In this document: in pieces, positions 6,519 through 15,486 of the stretch
How the letters are laid out: every line of letters starts with the position of its first letter
How positions within the stretch are numbered: the first letter of the stretch is position 1
Source: Acanthamoeba lenticulata
Taxonomy: Eukaryota; Discosea; Longamoebia; Acanthamoebidae
Assembly: GCA_002179805.1 (NCBI GenBank)
Contig: NAVB01000855.1
Location: 1-19,522, forward strand
Reading direction: 5' to 3'
Length of the DNA: 19,522 nucleotides
Made by a program: the position numbers and the translations under genes
Notes under the pieces: model-generated
Database searches by the model: none
Seen by the model: only the letters and a program-made list of their open reading frames with translations
Told to the model about the DNA's origin: nothing

Positions 6519-9500
6519 TTAGAAGGGCTTGGACGACGACGAGGGCGGTGGCGGTGGCGTGCGAATCGACGGCGGCGGCGTCAGCGACGGCGGCGAAGGC
6601 GAGGAGGACACCGGGGACGGGATGGGACCGCGCAGGCTCGGGTACGGGTTGGTCCCGTGCGTCATCCAGTTGGACCCAGACGGGTTGAAGGCCAGGCCGC
6701 CCGCCGGCCCGTAGGGTCTCGCCGACGCGGCGGATGGCGTCGGCGACGTCGGCGAGGCGGCCGGCGGCAGGGTCAGCGTCGGCGGCAGCACGAGGGCCGG
6801 CGGCGGGGCGAGGCCGGGCGACCGGCCCGGCGATGACTGCGCCGCCGGAGTGAATCGGGGCGCCGGCGTGAACACAGGCGGCGACTGCACAGACGATGAT
6901 GACGGCGGCGGCGGCGTGAAGGGCGGCGGCGCGGAGGCCTTGGGCGGCGGCGCCGACGCCGAGCGGGATGGCACCATCGGCGGCGTCTGGAGTTGCGGCG
7001 GCCGCTCGACCGCCGACGGCGGCGACAAAGGTGACGGGACCGCCGCCGCCTGTGGTGGCTCCGCCTGCTGCTGCTGGAGGCGCGTGAGCGTCGACGACGA
7101 GATGGTGCGGTGGAGCGACGTCAGCGTGCGGCGGTTCTTGGTGCTGGTCGGCCTTCTCACCGTGGCAAAGGGCGCGATCGAGCGCGCGTCATCGTCCTGT
7201 CCGCGGCTGCCTCTATTGTCCGCGACGGCTGGCGTTGGCGTGGGCGTCGGCGTCGGGACGGCCAGTGGCGGCGGCCTCTGGAGCACCGGCGGCAGCGTCA
7301 ACGGCGGCGGTCTGGCCAGTTGGCCAGCCGCCGGTGCGGTGACCGTCGCGGCGGCCGTTGGCGTCTGCGCTGGCGGGCGAGGCGACACGGCAGGCGGCGG
7401 TGGCCGAGGCGACGAGACGGGCGGAGGCGGGCGAGGCGACACGGCTGGAGGCGGTGGCCGAGGCGACACGGCCGGGGCCGGGGCCGGGGCCGGGGCTGCT
7501 GCCGGCGCAGGCGGGCGCGGCGACACGCGAAGCGGCTCCGTGGGCCCGCGGGGCGAGACGGCCGTCAGTGCCGGCGGCCTCGGGGAGGTCCGGGCGGGCG
7601 ACTCTTCATCGTCGCGGGGCGACGCAGACGCCGCCTGGAAGGCCGCCGGGCGCGGCGGCACCAGCACGCGGGGGATCGTCGCCGGCGGCGACGTCGGCGT
7701 CGGCGGTTTGGAATCGCTGCCCGGCGGGCGGGCGCTAAACTCCTCGAGCATGAGGCCCGTCAGCATCGCACGCGGCGCCGGCGCCGGAGGCTGACGAGGC
7801 GACGCGTCGGCATCGCCGTCTTCTCGGGCCGGGAGCGGCGGCGGCAGGTCCGCGGCGGGAGCGGCCGCGGCGGCGGCGACCACCGGAGGAAGCGACAAGA
7901 CCGGCGGCGGCCGGAGGGAAAGCGGCGCCGCCGGAGCGGATGACGTGGCGACCGGAGGGGCGCTGCTGACGTCAGCAGCGGGCGGCCGCTTCGTGGGCGA
8001 GAGGGAGATATAGTCGAGATCGAACGACGAGTCGGCCCGTTGGCGCCCGCCTGGGGAGGCCGTCTCCTCGGCCGCCGTCGTGGCCGCCGAGGTCCCCTCG
8101 AGGAGGGCACAGAAGGGCAGCGTGGCGGGCGTCTCGCCGTGCGGCCAGACGAGGAGGAGGCTGTCGTCGTCGGACGGCACACAATCGCGCTCCGGGTGGG
8201 CGTGAACGAAGCTTCCCACCTCCTGCGTCGTCGTGGCGCAGCAAGAGAACGAAGACGACATCAAAAGAACGAAAACGAAGAATGAAAAGAATGAAAAAGA
8301 ACGAAAGCGAGAAAGAGAGGAAAAAGTACGGAGCCGGTCCAGTGGTAGTAGCCGAGCGGGAGGAAGCCCTTGGTCGCGACGAAGCGCAGAATTTCACCAA
8401 AGGTGACGGGCTTGCTGTTGTTGTCCGCCGGGCTGGGTTGAGAGAGGAGGACCCGGAGGGCCGACACCGGGACCGACTGGACGACGCTCCGGACGAGCTG
8501 CTCGGCGGCTTCGCCCGTCAGGCCCTTCTTCGTGCCAAACGCCTTTTTTTTTACATCAAATAGCAGATGAAATATTTCAGGCACGCCGGTGCATAGGTCA
8601 CATTCCACTCGAGCGTCACACAGGACAAGACGAACCTTGGAGAGCCAGTAGTCGAAGAGGTCGTAGGTGATCATCAGCGACGAGGCGTGAAGCGGGTGGT
8701 TGATGGTCTGAAGCTCCCTCTGGGCCGGCGTCAGCTCCTTGGCCGCTCCTGTCTCCCACGACGCGCTCGAGTGAGTAGTGAGGCCTTGTGTACACCGCAC
8801 AAGCACAAGAGGCCTCGGGCACCCTTGTGGTTCTTGCCGACACACAGGAGCGTGCGCACGGTCGAGTGCAGCTCGTCCTTCAGGACCTGCTGGACCTGTT
8901 GTTCGTTGGGGTTTGATTGTTGATTGGCCCGCGTCCCCTGGGTCAGCGCGGATTGGACAGCTGGGCCCGGGGGCTACGCGTGCCTTCATGATGGAGAGGA
9001 AGGGCCGGGCGGGGGCCTCCGCGGCCTTCTTGCTCTTCTTGCCGGTCTTCCTGTGTGTGTGTCATGAGTCACGCGCGTGTCGTGTGCATGCGTGTGAAGA
9101 TGATGAACGCACGCGTCGTCGTCGTCGATCCAGGGCGAGAGGAGGATGACGCAGTGGGCCCGCTCGGCGCCCGCCCGTCGCAGGTCGGCCGCTTCCACCA
9201 TGTTGCCCTGTCCTCGCGTGATAAGCGCCAGGAATGATGGGAATTCTCGGCGCGAAAATAAAATAAAATGATAAAAATAAAAATAAATCAAAATGAAACC
9301 CGAACCTGCAGGAAGTAGACGTCGGGAAAGACGGCCAGATGCTGCCACACGTCCGGGCTGGGCGCTGTTGGCTCCATGAGCACCACCTTCCTCTGGTGTG
9401 TATGTTGAACACGTGAGCAGATGTGAGCCCGAGATAGGCCAGTGTCCGTACGCACCAGCGGGAAATAGTCGCGTCGGAGGTTCTTGATGAGCTCCGGCAG

Positions 9501-10577
9501 CAGGCCGCACACCTCCAGGTTGCCCCCCACCAGCACATGCCCGCCATCTGAACGAATAAAATAAAATAAATAAAACATTTTTCAGATTTTGTAATTCAAT
9601 TTTTTTCTGAATGCGAATGAAAGTGTGCGTACCGGGGCCGATGTCGTTGATGTTGGTGATGTGGACCTCGTGAAGGGCCGCCGGGGCGGTGGTGCGCGCG
9701 TGGAAGCCGTAGCGGGCTCGACTCGACGTCGTCAGGCCCGAGTCATCTGCGAGTCCCCGCGTGAGACCACCAGGACAAGCGGCGAATCAAACAAAGCACA
9801 GCAACGACGACGACCCGCGTGCCTTTGGCGTTGATGAGGAGGGGGATCCCGCGCTCGATGTCCTTGACGGCGGACGAGGCCGCCTCCCGGCCGCACACGA
9901 TGATGGCCCCGTCCGACGGGTCGACTGTGTAGGTGGGCCCCGGGTTGATCACCACTTGGTGGCTGCCGTCGGCGCTCTTGGCGTGCACGCCCAGCAGAAG
10001 CGCGCCGTTCCATTCTTCGCATGGCTGGGAGGGTACAACGTCATCAGCAATAAAAGTGAAACATTTATAAAACAAAAAAGGACGGCAAACATTACAAAGA
10101 GAATTAGAAAATGAATCACTCTTTGCAAGCAGCAAGTGAAATGAAAGCGACCGCGAAAGAAAGAGCGAAGGAAGAGGAAAGAGACCTGAATGAGGAAAGA
10201 GAAGCGCTGGCTGGCCGAGGCCTTGAGCTTGGGTCCCTCCACGAGTCGCTGCCCGAAGCTTTGCCCTGCAGGTACGAAGAATAGAAAAATTGCAGCGCTG
10301 TAGGGGGCTACAGAGAGGGGGGGAGCGAGAGCGTACGGTAGCGGGCGTAGGCAGGTCCCTGCAGTTCGCTCCTCTTGTCAAGCGGCTGGTCGTGCAGCAA
10401 GTCGGCCAGCAGAGTGGAGAAGCCGCCACACTCACAACTCTGTGCAACGATTTGCTACAAAACGGTAACACCAAAAAAAACTTTAATCTTGAGGGAAAGA
10501 TGAGGGAGTGGTTTAGGAGGAGAGAGCAGTACTGCAAAGAGGTCCTTGTCGAGACTCGCTTTGGCCCGACCTTTCAT
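6519..10577 (-). CDS. Pore-less BK/Slo-type channel gating ring (RCK domains) with long proline-rich tail
   Basis: About 1,028 residues in twelve exons: 10577-10533, 10439-10337, 10265-10186, 10024-9823, 9746-9633, 9547-9456, 9392-9306, 9207-9113, 9050-8978, 8895-8823, 8748-8330 and 8222-6519. Residues 16-145 match the second half of the Slo RCK1 domain: CECGGFSTLLADLLHD, then INPGPTYTVDPSDGAIIVCG. Residues 183-500 match RCK2: GGHVLVGGNLEVCGLL, WQHLAVFPDVYFLQG, ADLRRAGAERAHCVILLSP, SSLMITYDLFDYW, and KGFLPLGYYH near the end. The acidic calcium bowl is not visible. The last exon then adds roughly 490 Pro/Ser/Ala-rich residues with many SPRPPPP motifs (possible SH3 or profilin ligands). No voltage-sensor or pore segment precedes the start. 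A TATA-like box sits 36 bp upstream and the next gene ends 151 bp upstream. The intron after 9823 needs a GC donor. Segment 8635-8543 is treated as coding but could be a 93-bp intron. Confidence 0.75.
7372..7474 (-). repeat. SPRPPPP coding repeats in the proline-rich tail
   Basis: Units of about 30-36 bp encoding AVSPRPPPP-like blocks recur at least four times in tandem within the last exon. They carry PxxP cores flanked by Arg, the pattern of class I/II SH3 ligands. Confidence 0.7.
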
Positions 10578-10612
10578 CTCCCAGTGCTCTTCCTCTCCTC
10601 GAAGTAACGTCC

Positions 10613-10620
10613 CTTTTTAT
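10613..10620 (-). promoter_or_regulatory. TATA-like box of the RCK-domain gene
   Basis: ATAAAAAG on the minus strand, 36 bp upstream of the proposed start codon at 10577. Its position supports a genuine promoter directly before the truncated channel sequence rather than a missing upstream exon set. Confidence 0.5.
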
Positions 10621-10633
10621 TGTTTTCTTTTCT

Positions 10634-10646
10634 TTTATTGTTTATT
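10634..10646 (-). promoter_or_regulatory. Two AATAAA polyadenylation signals of the leftmost secreted-family gene
   Basis: AATAAA occurs twice on the minus strand (10646-10641 and 10639-10634), about 82-90 bases past the stop codon at 10728. Confidence 0.55.
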
Positions 10647-10727
10647 TTCATGATGACCATTGCCCAATCACGCGCGGGCAATGCCTCCCTTTTCAAATCT
10701 TCTTCCAGTAACCAACAGAGCCTCATG

Positions 10728-11351
10728 TCAGTACGTTTGGCGAAGGAGCTCCAGCAGGGGGGACCACACGTGCGAAGCAGTCGAACTTTGCACCGTTACA
10801 TTCACCTGTTGCAGGTTCAGGTCAGCGAGCACTCAGAAGCATAAACTTGGCATGACGTGACATACCTCGGTTGGGATGTTGGAGGGCGTGGGCGACACGA
10901 AGACGACTGTCGAGGGCGAAACCGAAGCAGCCACTACGGTGGATGGCGAGCTCTCTGGCGATACGACGACCACCGTGGAGGGCGAAATGGTGGAGACGGG
11001 CGACGGCGAGGGCGAGACCACAACCACGGTCGACGGCGAGGTGTTTGGCGTGGGCGAGGTCACTGTCACCACAGTGGACGGCGAGGGCGAGACCACAACC
11101 ACGGTCGACGGCGACAGCGTGGGCGAGAGGACAGGAGTTGCGGAAGCCAACACGACGGTGGAGGGCAAAGCCGTTGTTGTCGCGACCGCAACCTGATCAA
11201 GCCCAAGTCAACTTGGCGAACGAAGGATCCTTGGCTGGAGTAGAAAACGTACGACAGTGGTGGTGGGAGTGGTGATGGTCACGTTTTGGGCTACAAGTGA
11301 TGTAGGCAAAAGGGCAACCACAAGCAGAGCGTAGATCCAGGAGTACTTCAT
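10728..11351 (-). CDS. Secreted Ser/Thr/Val/Pro-repeat protein, family member 1 (divergent tail)
   Basis: Not a recognised family; this is the only minus-strand member of a six-gene cluster. Exons are 11351-11253, 11192-10866 and 10805-10728, both introns phase 0, giving 167 residues. Residues 1-21 are a signal peptide (MKYSWIYALLVVALLPTSLVA, cleavage probably before QNV). Residues 34-142 consist of degenerate repeats built on SPSTVVVVSPSP, rich in beta-branched residues and in Ser/Thr suited to O-glycosylation. The last exon encodes VNVTVQSSTASHVWSP and ends in LLELLRQTY. It starts like the C-terminal motif of the other members (TAS) but lacks the P-F-x-F-F ending. The protein should be exported. 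Its role is unknown. An opposite-strand frame over exon 2 is open only because of the repeat composition. Confidence 0.7.
11002..11114. repeat. 38-bp direct repeats, 75-bp period, within family member 1
   Basis: The same 38 bases occur at 11002-11039 and 11077-11114. On the coding (minus) strand each encodes a SPSTVVVVSPSPS-type block, so the period is 25 codons. This indicates recent internal duplication of the repeat region. Confidence 0.85.
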
Positions 11352-11823
11352 CTCTCGAGGGTTCAGTGTTGTTCTCAGTAGGTTGAGGAGAAGAAAGAGC
11401 TCGCCCGGCTACAGGGGCCTGTGTGGATGGAGCGCCTGTGTGCCTTTCACCCACACGTCATAGTGAGATTCCGAGGCCTACTCAAGAGGGACTTCGACCG
11501 CTATCGCGCGATAGTCTCTTTGACTGCTCCCTGAGGTTCATCAGCTGAAGATCGTGACAAGCCAGCTTTTCTTAAGGTGGCTGCGACGTTCACGCCACGT
11601 CAGCCTAGAATTAAAAAAATAAATAAAAATAGGGCAGAGGTGCACCTCAAGCCGTGAGGCTGCGGGGCCTCTTGCGGGCCACATGAAGAGAATATCCCAC
11701 TTTTCTCTCGAAGGTCGTTCGCTAGGTGGCCATATCCTTCTAGGGCCAACTATAAAGTGGGGATGAGGGCTTTCCCAATTCATGACCTCAACCACTTCTA
11801 CAACCTACCAGTTTAGTTCCAAG
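11352..11823. promoter_or_regulatory. Divergent promoter region between family members 1 and 2
   Basis: A 472-bp gap separates the oppositely oriented members 1 and 2 and must carry both promoters. A clear TATAAAG lies at 11751-11757 for the rightward gene. A palindromic TATCGCGCGATA occurs at about 11503-11514. The leader before each ATG is CAAC/CTC-rich. No coding sequence was recognised. Confidence 0.55.
11751..11757 (+). promoter_or_regulatory. TATA box of family member 2
   Basis: TATAAAG, 73 bp upstream of the ATG at 11824, in a locally AT-poor context. The spacing would leave a 5' leader of about 40 bases. Confidence 0.65.
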
Positions 11824-12210
11824 ATGAAGACCATCCTCGCAGTGGCTTTGTTCCTTTGCATGCTCCTGGCCCAGGCCATGAGCCAGAACAGCACCATCGT
11901 GGTTTCCGTCAACGCCACAGTCACCGCTGTGTCCGTGTCCCCTTCGCCGTCGGCTGCTGCTTCGCCGTCGGCCTCTGCCTCGCCGATCTCCACCGTCGTG
12001 GTGTCCAACGTCACTGTGGTTGAGGTACTACAACTCCATGAACTGGCTCATTGACAAGCAATTGAATGCTTACCACTCTTTCGTTTTTGGCAGACGACCC
12101 CTGTTGCCACGACCACCACGACCACGACTACCGCTTCCAGCCCAGTGGCCGTTCTCTACGTCTATGCGACCTCAGCTGCATCAGGATTGGTGCCGTTCAA
12201 GTTCTTCTGA
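11824..12210 (+). CDS. Secreted small protein, family member 2
   Basis: 105 residues from exons 11824-12024 and 12094-12210, separated by a 69-bp phase-0 intron (donor GTACTA). The first 20 or so residues are a signal peptide (MKTILAVALFLCMLLAQAMS). The mature protein begins QNSTIVVSVNATVTAVSVSP, with two possible N-glycosylation sequons (NST, NAT), then SPSPSAAASPSASASP. It continues into VVVSNVTVVE, with a third sequon (NVT). Exon 2 starts with nine consecutive Thr after TTPVA, then VLYVYA, and ends TSAASGLVPFKFF. This C-terminal motif is nearly identical to that of member 4. The start follows a CAACC-rich leader. No enzymatic motif is present; a structural or surface role is likely but unproven. 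Confidence 0.8.
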
Positions 12211-12625
12211 TCGCCACATGGCTTTTTATCCCTCTGTTTTTGATTGGTTCAGTTTAAATCCGTTTTGGAAACTGTCTCTTGCCCAATTTCTATTGCTGTG
12301 TGAACCACAACCGGCCCAGCGAGCCCAGCCCGACCCAGGGACTCGAGTAGAGGAGAGGGAAAGAGGTCTCAAGTTTCGGGCCATGATCATCCTGACAGGG
12401 CAACAAATTTCGAATTGACCAGTGGCCGCCCAACTCCACCCGGAATTTCTCTCAAGCCCTTCTCGGTTGGTGGCGGACCAGACTGGCATGGGCCTCCGGT
12501 CCTGGTACAAATGGACCTGTTTTCCGGTCCTTTATCATCACCAAACTCCTCTGCCTGGCACTCAAACACTCGAGCGAGCTCTAAGAACTTGATCAGCGCT
12601 TTACTTCAACCTCAACTCCTCAACA
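12211..12625. other. Intergenic between family members 2 and 3
   Basis: A 415-bp gap holding the 3' end of member 2 and the promoter of member 3. A weak AT-rich patch TTTATCATC lies at 12531-12539. The leader before the next ATG is CTTCAACCTCAACTCCTCAACA. No coding sequence and no clear AATAAA were found. Confidence 0.4.
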
Positions 12626-13250
12626 ATGAAGCTCGCTTTCGCTCTCGCCTTCTTCCTGCTCGGTCTGTGCCTCGTCTTCGCCCAGGACGTCGATATCGAC
12701 GTCGGTGGTCTCGGCGTGTCCGCCGACCTTGACGACCTCTCCGTGTCGGCCAATGCTGGCGACAACGAAGCCTCGGCCTCAGCTGATGACAACTCGGCCT
12801 CCGCCACCACGAACAGCGACAACAACGACGACAGCTCCAGCTCTACTACCTCCACCACTTCCACTACCACCTCGACTGTGACCGTCTCCCCCGTTGTTGT
12901 GGCCGTCTCGGTACGCTCTCTCGTTGCTCACGCTCGGTCTTGGTGGCACGCTCTGATCTCGCTCCAATCATGCTGCAGTCGCCCACCGTGACCGTGGTTC
13001 AGGTCTCTCCCGTCGTCGTCGCCACCTCTCCCGTGGTCACCGTACGTTGCCCGCTGCTTGCGACCGAGTATTAGGATCTGATGAAGCTGACGCACGGCAT
13101 TGTTCTTTGTAGGCCCTGCCTGTGTCGATCGTGACTGCCGCCCCGACCACTATCACCGTCTCTTCCGGCCAGGCCACCCAGCAGCCCGTCCTCTTCGTCT
13201 CTACGGACTCGTCGTCGGCGTCTGCCCTCTCGCCGTTCAAGTTCTTCTGA
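12626..13250 (+). CDS. Secreted small protein, family member 3 (acidic variant)
   Basis: 161 residues in three exons: 12626-12910, 12979-13041 and 13113-13250, all introns phase 0 with GTACG donors. The signal peptide is MKLAFALAFFLLGLCLVFA, with QDVDIDVGG at the mature start. Unlike its siblings, the mature N-terminal region is acidic and rich in Asp/Ser/Ala (SADLDDLSVSANAGDNEAS, then NSDNNDDSSSS), which could bind cations. A Thr/Ser run follows, then Val-rich strands (TVTVSPVVVAVS, SPTVTVVQVSPVVVATSP). The 21-codon middle exon is an extra copy of the SPxVxV unit. The end is SSSASALSPFKFF, matching the family motif. AATAAA lies at 13326. Confidence 0.8.
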
Positions 13251-13325
13251 GCCGAGGATTCTCGCACTTTGCGCAACTTTGTCTGGTGCTAGGTCGCCAT
13301 TTTTTGAGATCGATGCCGTTGCAGC

Positions 13326-13331
13326 AATAAA
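13326..13331 (+). promoter_or_regulatory. AATAAA polyadenylation signal of family member 3
   Basis: A canonical hexamer 76 bases past the stop codon. Confidence 0.6.
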
Positions 13332-13780
13332 CCACTTATCTTTCACTTTACACTTGTGTCCTGCTCTGTTCACGTTGCTTTCATGTTGGCAGATCATCTT
13401 ACTTAACGTTGGTGATAAGAGTTCTTCTTGCCATTGCCATCTGTGGCCTCCTCCAAGAGCAAGAAAGTTAGGCGACGTCGTCCATCAGCCATCCACGTCA
13501 ATTTCACCACGGAAGCGTTCACTTCATAGGCCACGGTCTGAGCGCATTTGGCTGAGTTCGCCTGGGCGTGGTGTACCACGGGAGCGATTGCCCTGTAACC
13601 TGGCGAAAGGGACAGAATGAAATTTCGCCGGCGTTCCCCTATGAATGATGGCCTTTTTCGCCCGGACTTTGTTCAGCACCAATCGTGTGGGCCCGCAACA
13701 AGCCCGCTTCATCCCATATTTCTCGCGATCCTCGCTCGTTTCGGGACCGACTTGGCCGCTGCCGACCCACCTCGGCCGAT

Positions 13781-13788
13781 GATAAAAA
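13781..13788 (+). promoter_or_regulatory. TATA-like box of family member 4
   Basis: GATAAAAA lies about 119 bp before the ATG. This would give a leader of roughly 90 bases, longer than for member 2. Confidence 0.4.
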
Positions 13789-13899
13789 CTAGAGGTCCCT
13801 GTGTTTGTCCATTCATCAACTCGACAATCGACAACACAGCACCCGAGCCAACACAAGGCCCTTTACTCCAAACTACTCTCCTCAACTCCTACCCTCATC

Positions 13900-14259
13900 A
13901 TGAAGTTCTTCGCCGTCTTCGCTCTCTTCGTTCTTGGCCTTGCCCTGGTGTTCGGTCAGTCGACGTCGCCCTCGCCCTCGAACTCGCCCTCGCCCTCGGC
14001 TTCTGCCTCGCCGGCCGTCAGCTCGGTGGTCGTGGTGACCGCCACCCCCGTCGTTGTCGTTACCGTACGTTTCGTTCCTTCCACACAAGTGAGTCGAAAA
14101 CTCGACCGGCGCTGCGCTCTTGCTCACTCCCACTTGTGTGTGTTTTAACCACAGACCTCTCCCGTCGTCGTGGCCACCACCGCCCCGACCTACTACAAGG
14201 TGATCTACACGTACGACACCTCGGCTGCCTCCGGCCTTACGCCCTTCAAGTTCTTCTAG
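13900..14259 (+). CDS. Secreted small protein, family member 4
   Basis: The shortest member, 89 residues, from exons 13900-14064 and 14155-14259 with one phase-0 intron (GTACGT donor, CAG acceptor). The signal peptide is MKFFAVFALFVLGLALVFG, with QSTSPSPSNSPSPSASASP following. Then come VVVVTATPVVVVT, the intron, TSPVVVATTAPTYYKVIYTY, and the terminal TSAASGLTPFKFF. The Ser-Pro block resembles that of member 2, and the two C-termini differ at one position of the final eleven. Alternating Val/Thr suggests extended beta structure or aggregation. The ATG lies in a CTCAACTCCTACCCTCATC leader like that of member 3. Confidence 0.82.
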
Positions 14260-14653
14260 AGCGAGGACGGAAACAGCGCGTGCTGCGCCTCTTCTGGATA
14301 GATAGAGATCTGTCCCTTTCACACGATCATGAAAATCAGTGTTGAACAAACCATTCTTTTTAGTAAAACTTTTTGAATTTTAAAAACACAATTAATTGTC
14401 CACAGAACAAGCCTGCAGAGCAGATCACGGCCCTCAACTAGAGGCCATCCTTCAAGAATGCAGCGCCGTTCGCTATTTCCCCAACAAGTCTCGCCACAGG
14501 CGGCCAGGTTTGGGCCGCTCGTGGACCGACAGGATGAACGTGCCCTCCATAAATTGTAGGCCCCAAGAAGCACTCTATATCATCAACAACTTGCCTTGGC
14601 CGCTCACTCAACGCGCTCTCTTCTGCACCACCCTCGCTTCCAACGACTCCACC
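14260..14653. other. Intergenic between family members 4 and 5
   Basis: A 394-bp gap with an AT-rich patch around 14355-14400. Possible promoter elements are CATAAATT at 14549-14556 and CTATATC near 14575. No gene was recognised. Confidence 0.4.
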
Positions 14654-15036
14654 ATGAAGTTCTTCGCCCTCTTCGCGCTGTTCCTTCTCGGCCTGAGCAT
14701 GGCCGTCGCCGACGGCAAAGATGGAACCGTGATCGTAGGCGCCACCGCGCAGACCACTGCGGTTGCGGTCGCCGAGACCCAGAAGACGATCACCATCACC
14801 CAGCAGACCACCCAGCAGCCGACCGTTAACGTACGTGGTCTTCAGCCCAGTCTTTGTGCTTGGTTGAGGCTCATCAACTTCTCGTGACAAAACAAACACA
14901 GGCGGCGCAGGCGGTGGTGTTCACGACCACCATTCCAACGGTCATCCCCACCATGCTTGCCGTGAGGACGCCCGTGGCCTTCATCGGCTTTGCCGAGTCG
15001 TCGGCCTCCAGCCTTACCCCTTTCAGCTTCTGGTGA
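14654..15036 (+). CDS. Secreted small protein, family member 5
   Basis: 103 residues from exons 14654-14830 and 14902-15036, one phase-0 intron (GTACGT donor). The signal peptide is MKFFALFALFLLGLSMAVA. The mature N-terminus DGKDGTVIVGATAQTTAVAV is followed by TQKTITITQQTTQQPTVN. Exon 2 gives FTTTIPTVIPTMLAVRTPVA, then FIGFAESSASSLTPFSFW. It is clearly closest to member 6 (shared TVIPT, FIGxAE and SASSLxPFSF), so the pair probably arose by a late tandem duplication. An alternative acceptor nine bases downstream (after 14910) would remove three residues. AATAAA lies at 15118. Confidence 0.82.
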
Positions 15037-15117
15037 TGAGAGCTGCGCCCTAGACTTTTTGATTTAGCTCCCTGGTTCTCCCTCAAGAACACCACAAACG
15101 GGGCATTTTCACTCTTC

Positions 15118-15123
15118 AATAAA
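15118..15123 (+). promoter_or_regulatory. AATAAA polyadenylation signal of family member 5
   Basis: A canonical hexamer 82 bases past the stop codon, similar spacing to member 3. Confidence 0.6.
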
Positions 15124-15478
15124 CTGCTTCACGAAACGTGACACTCTCGCAGCGCTTACAGCAGAAATCATCACAGTGTTGTGCGCTGTTCAAACAGTTG
15201 CCTCTGATTGGCAGAGCACGAGGGAGAATTCAAGGCAAAGGTGGTGGTTGGGCGTGCTGTTTGTCCATGTGTCACACGCATCCATGCGGTGAACACCTGC
15301 AGGCAAAGACGTTCTGTGGGGAAGGGACCGGATGCAAAGGGTGAAGAGGTCATTCCTGGCGAAAATTGGTCCATTGGCGGGGTAACACTCAACCGACCCA
15401 AAATTCGCCAAGTTTTCCGTCATCTCCTTGCTACGAACTGGGCGGAAAGTCGCCATTGGCCGGTGCCCTCAACAGCCC

Positions 15479-15486
15479 TTAAAAAC
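15479..15486 (+). promoter_or_regulatory. TATA-like box of family member 6
   Basis: TTAAAAAC about 116 bp upstream of the ATG, close to the 119-bp spacing of the element before member 4. Confidence 0.4.

Larger units (their letters stand above)
13251..13899. other. Intergenic between family members 3 and 4
   Basis: A 649-bp gap. It contains AATAAA at 13326-13331 (76 bases after the member 3 stop) and a TATA-like GATAAAAA at 13781-13788 upstream of member 4. The remaining 450 bp show no recognised gene. Short open frames here lack family features. Confidence 0.45.

Noticed and set aside
6850..7943. Long plus-strand open frames rich in Gly, Ala and Arg
   Set aside because: They are the complement of the proline-rich exon on the minus strand. 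GC-rich codon bias keeps all frames open, and the minus-strand frame joins the RCK exons in phase.
10871..11275. Plus-strand frames with TTTVEGE-like repeats
   Set aside because: They are the reverse complement of the SPSTVVVV repeats. The minus strand has a signal peptide, introns and family resemblance; the plus strand has none.
11503..11514. TATCGCGCGATA palindrome as a transcription-factor operator
   Set aside because: It is a perfect palindrome in a promoter region, but no second copy was found before other family genes, so no regulatory claim is made beyond noting it.
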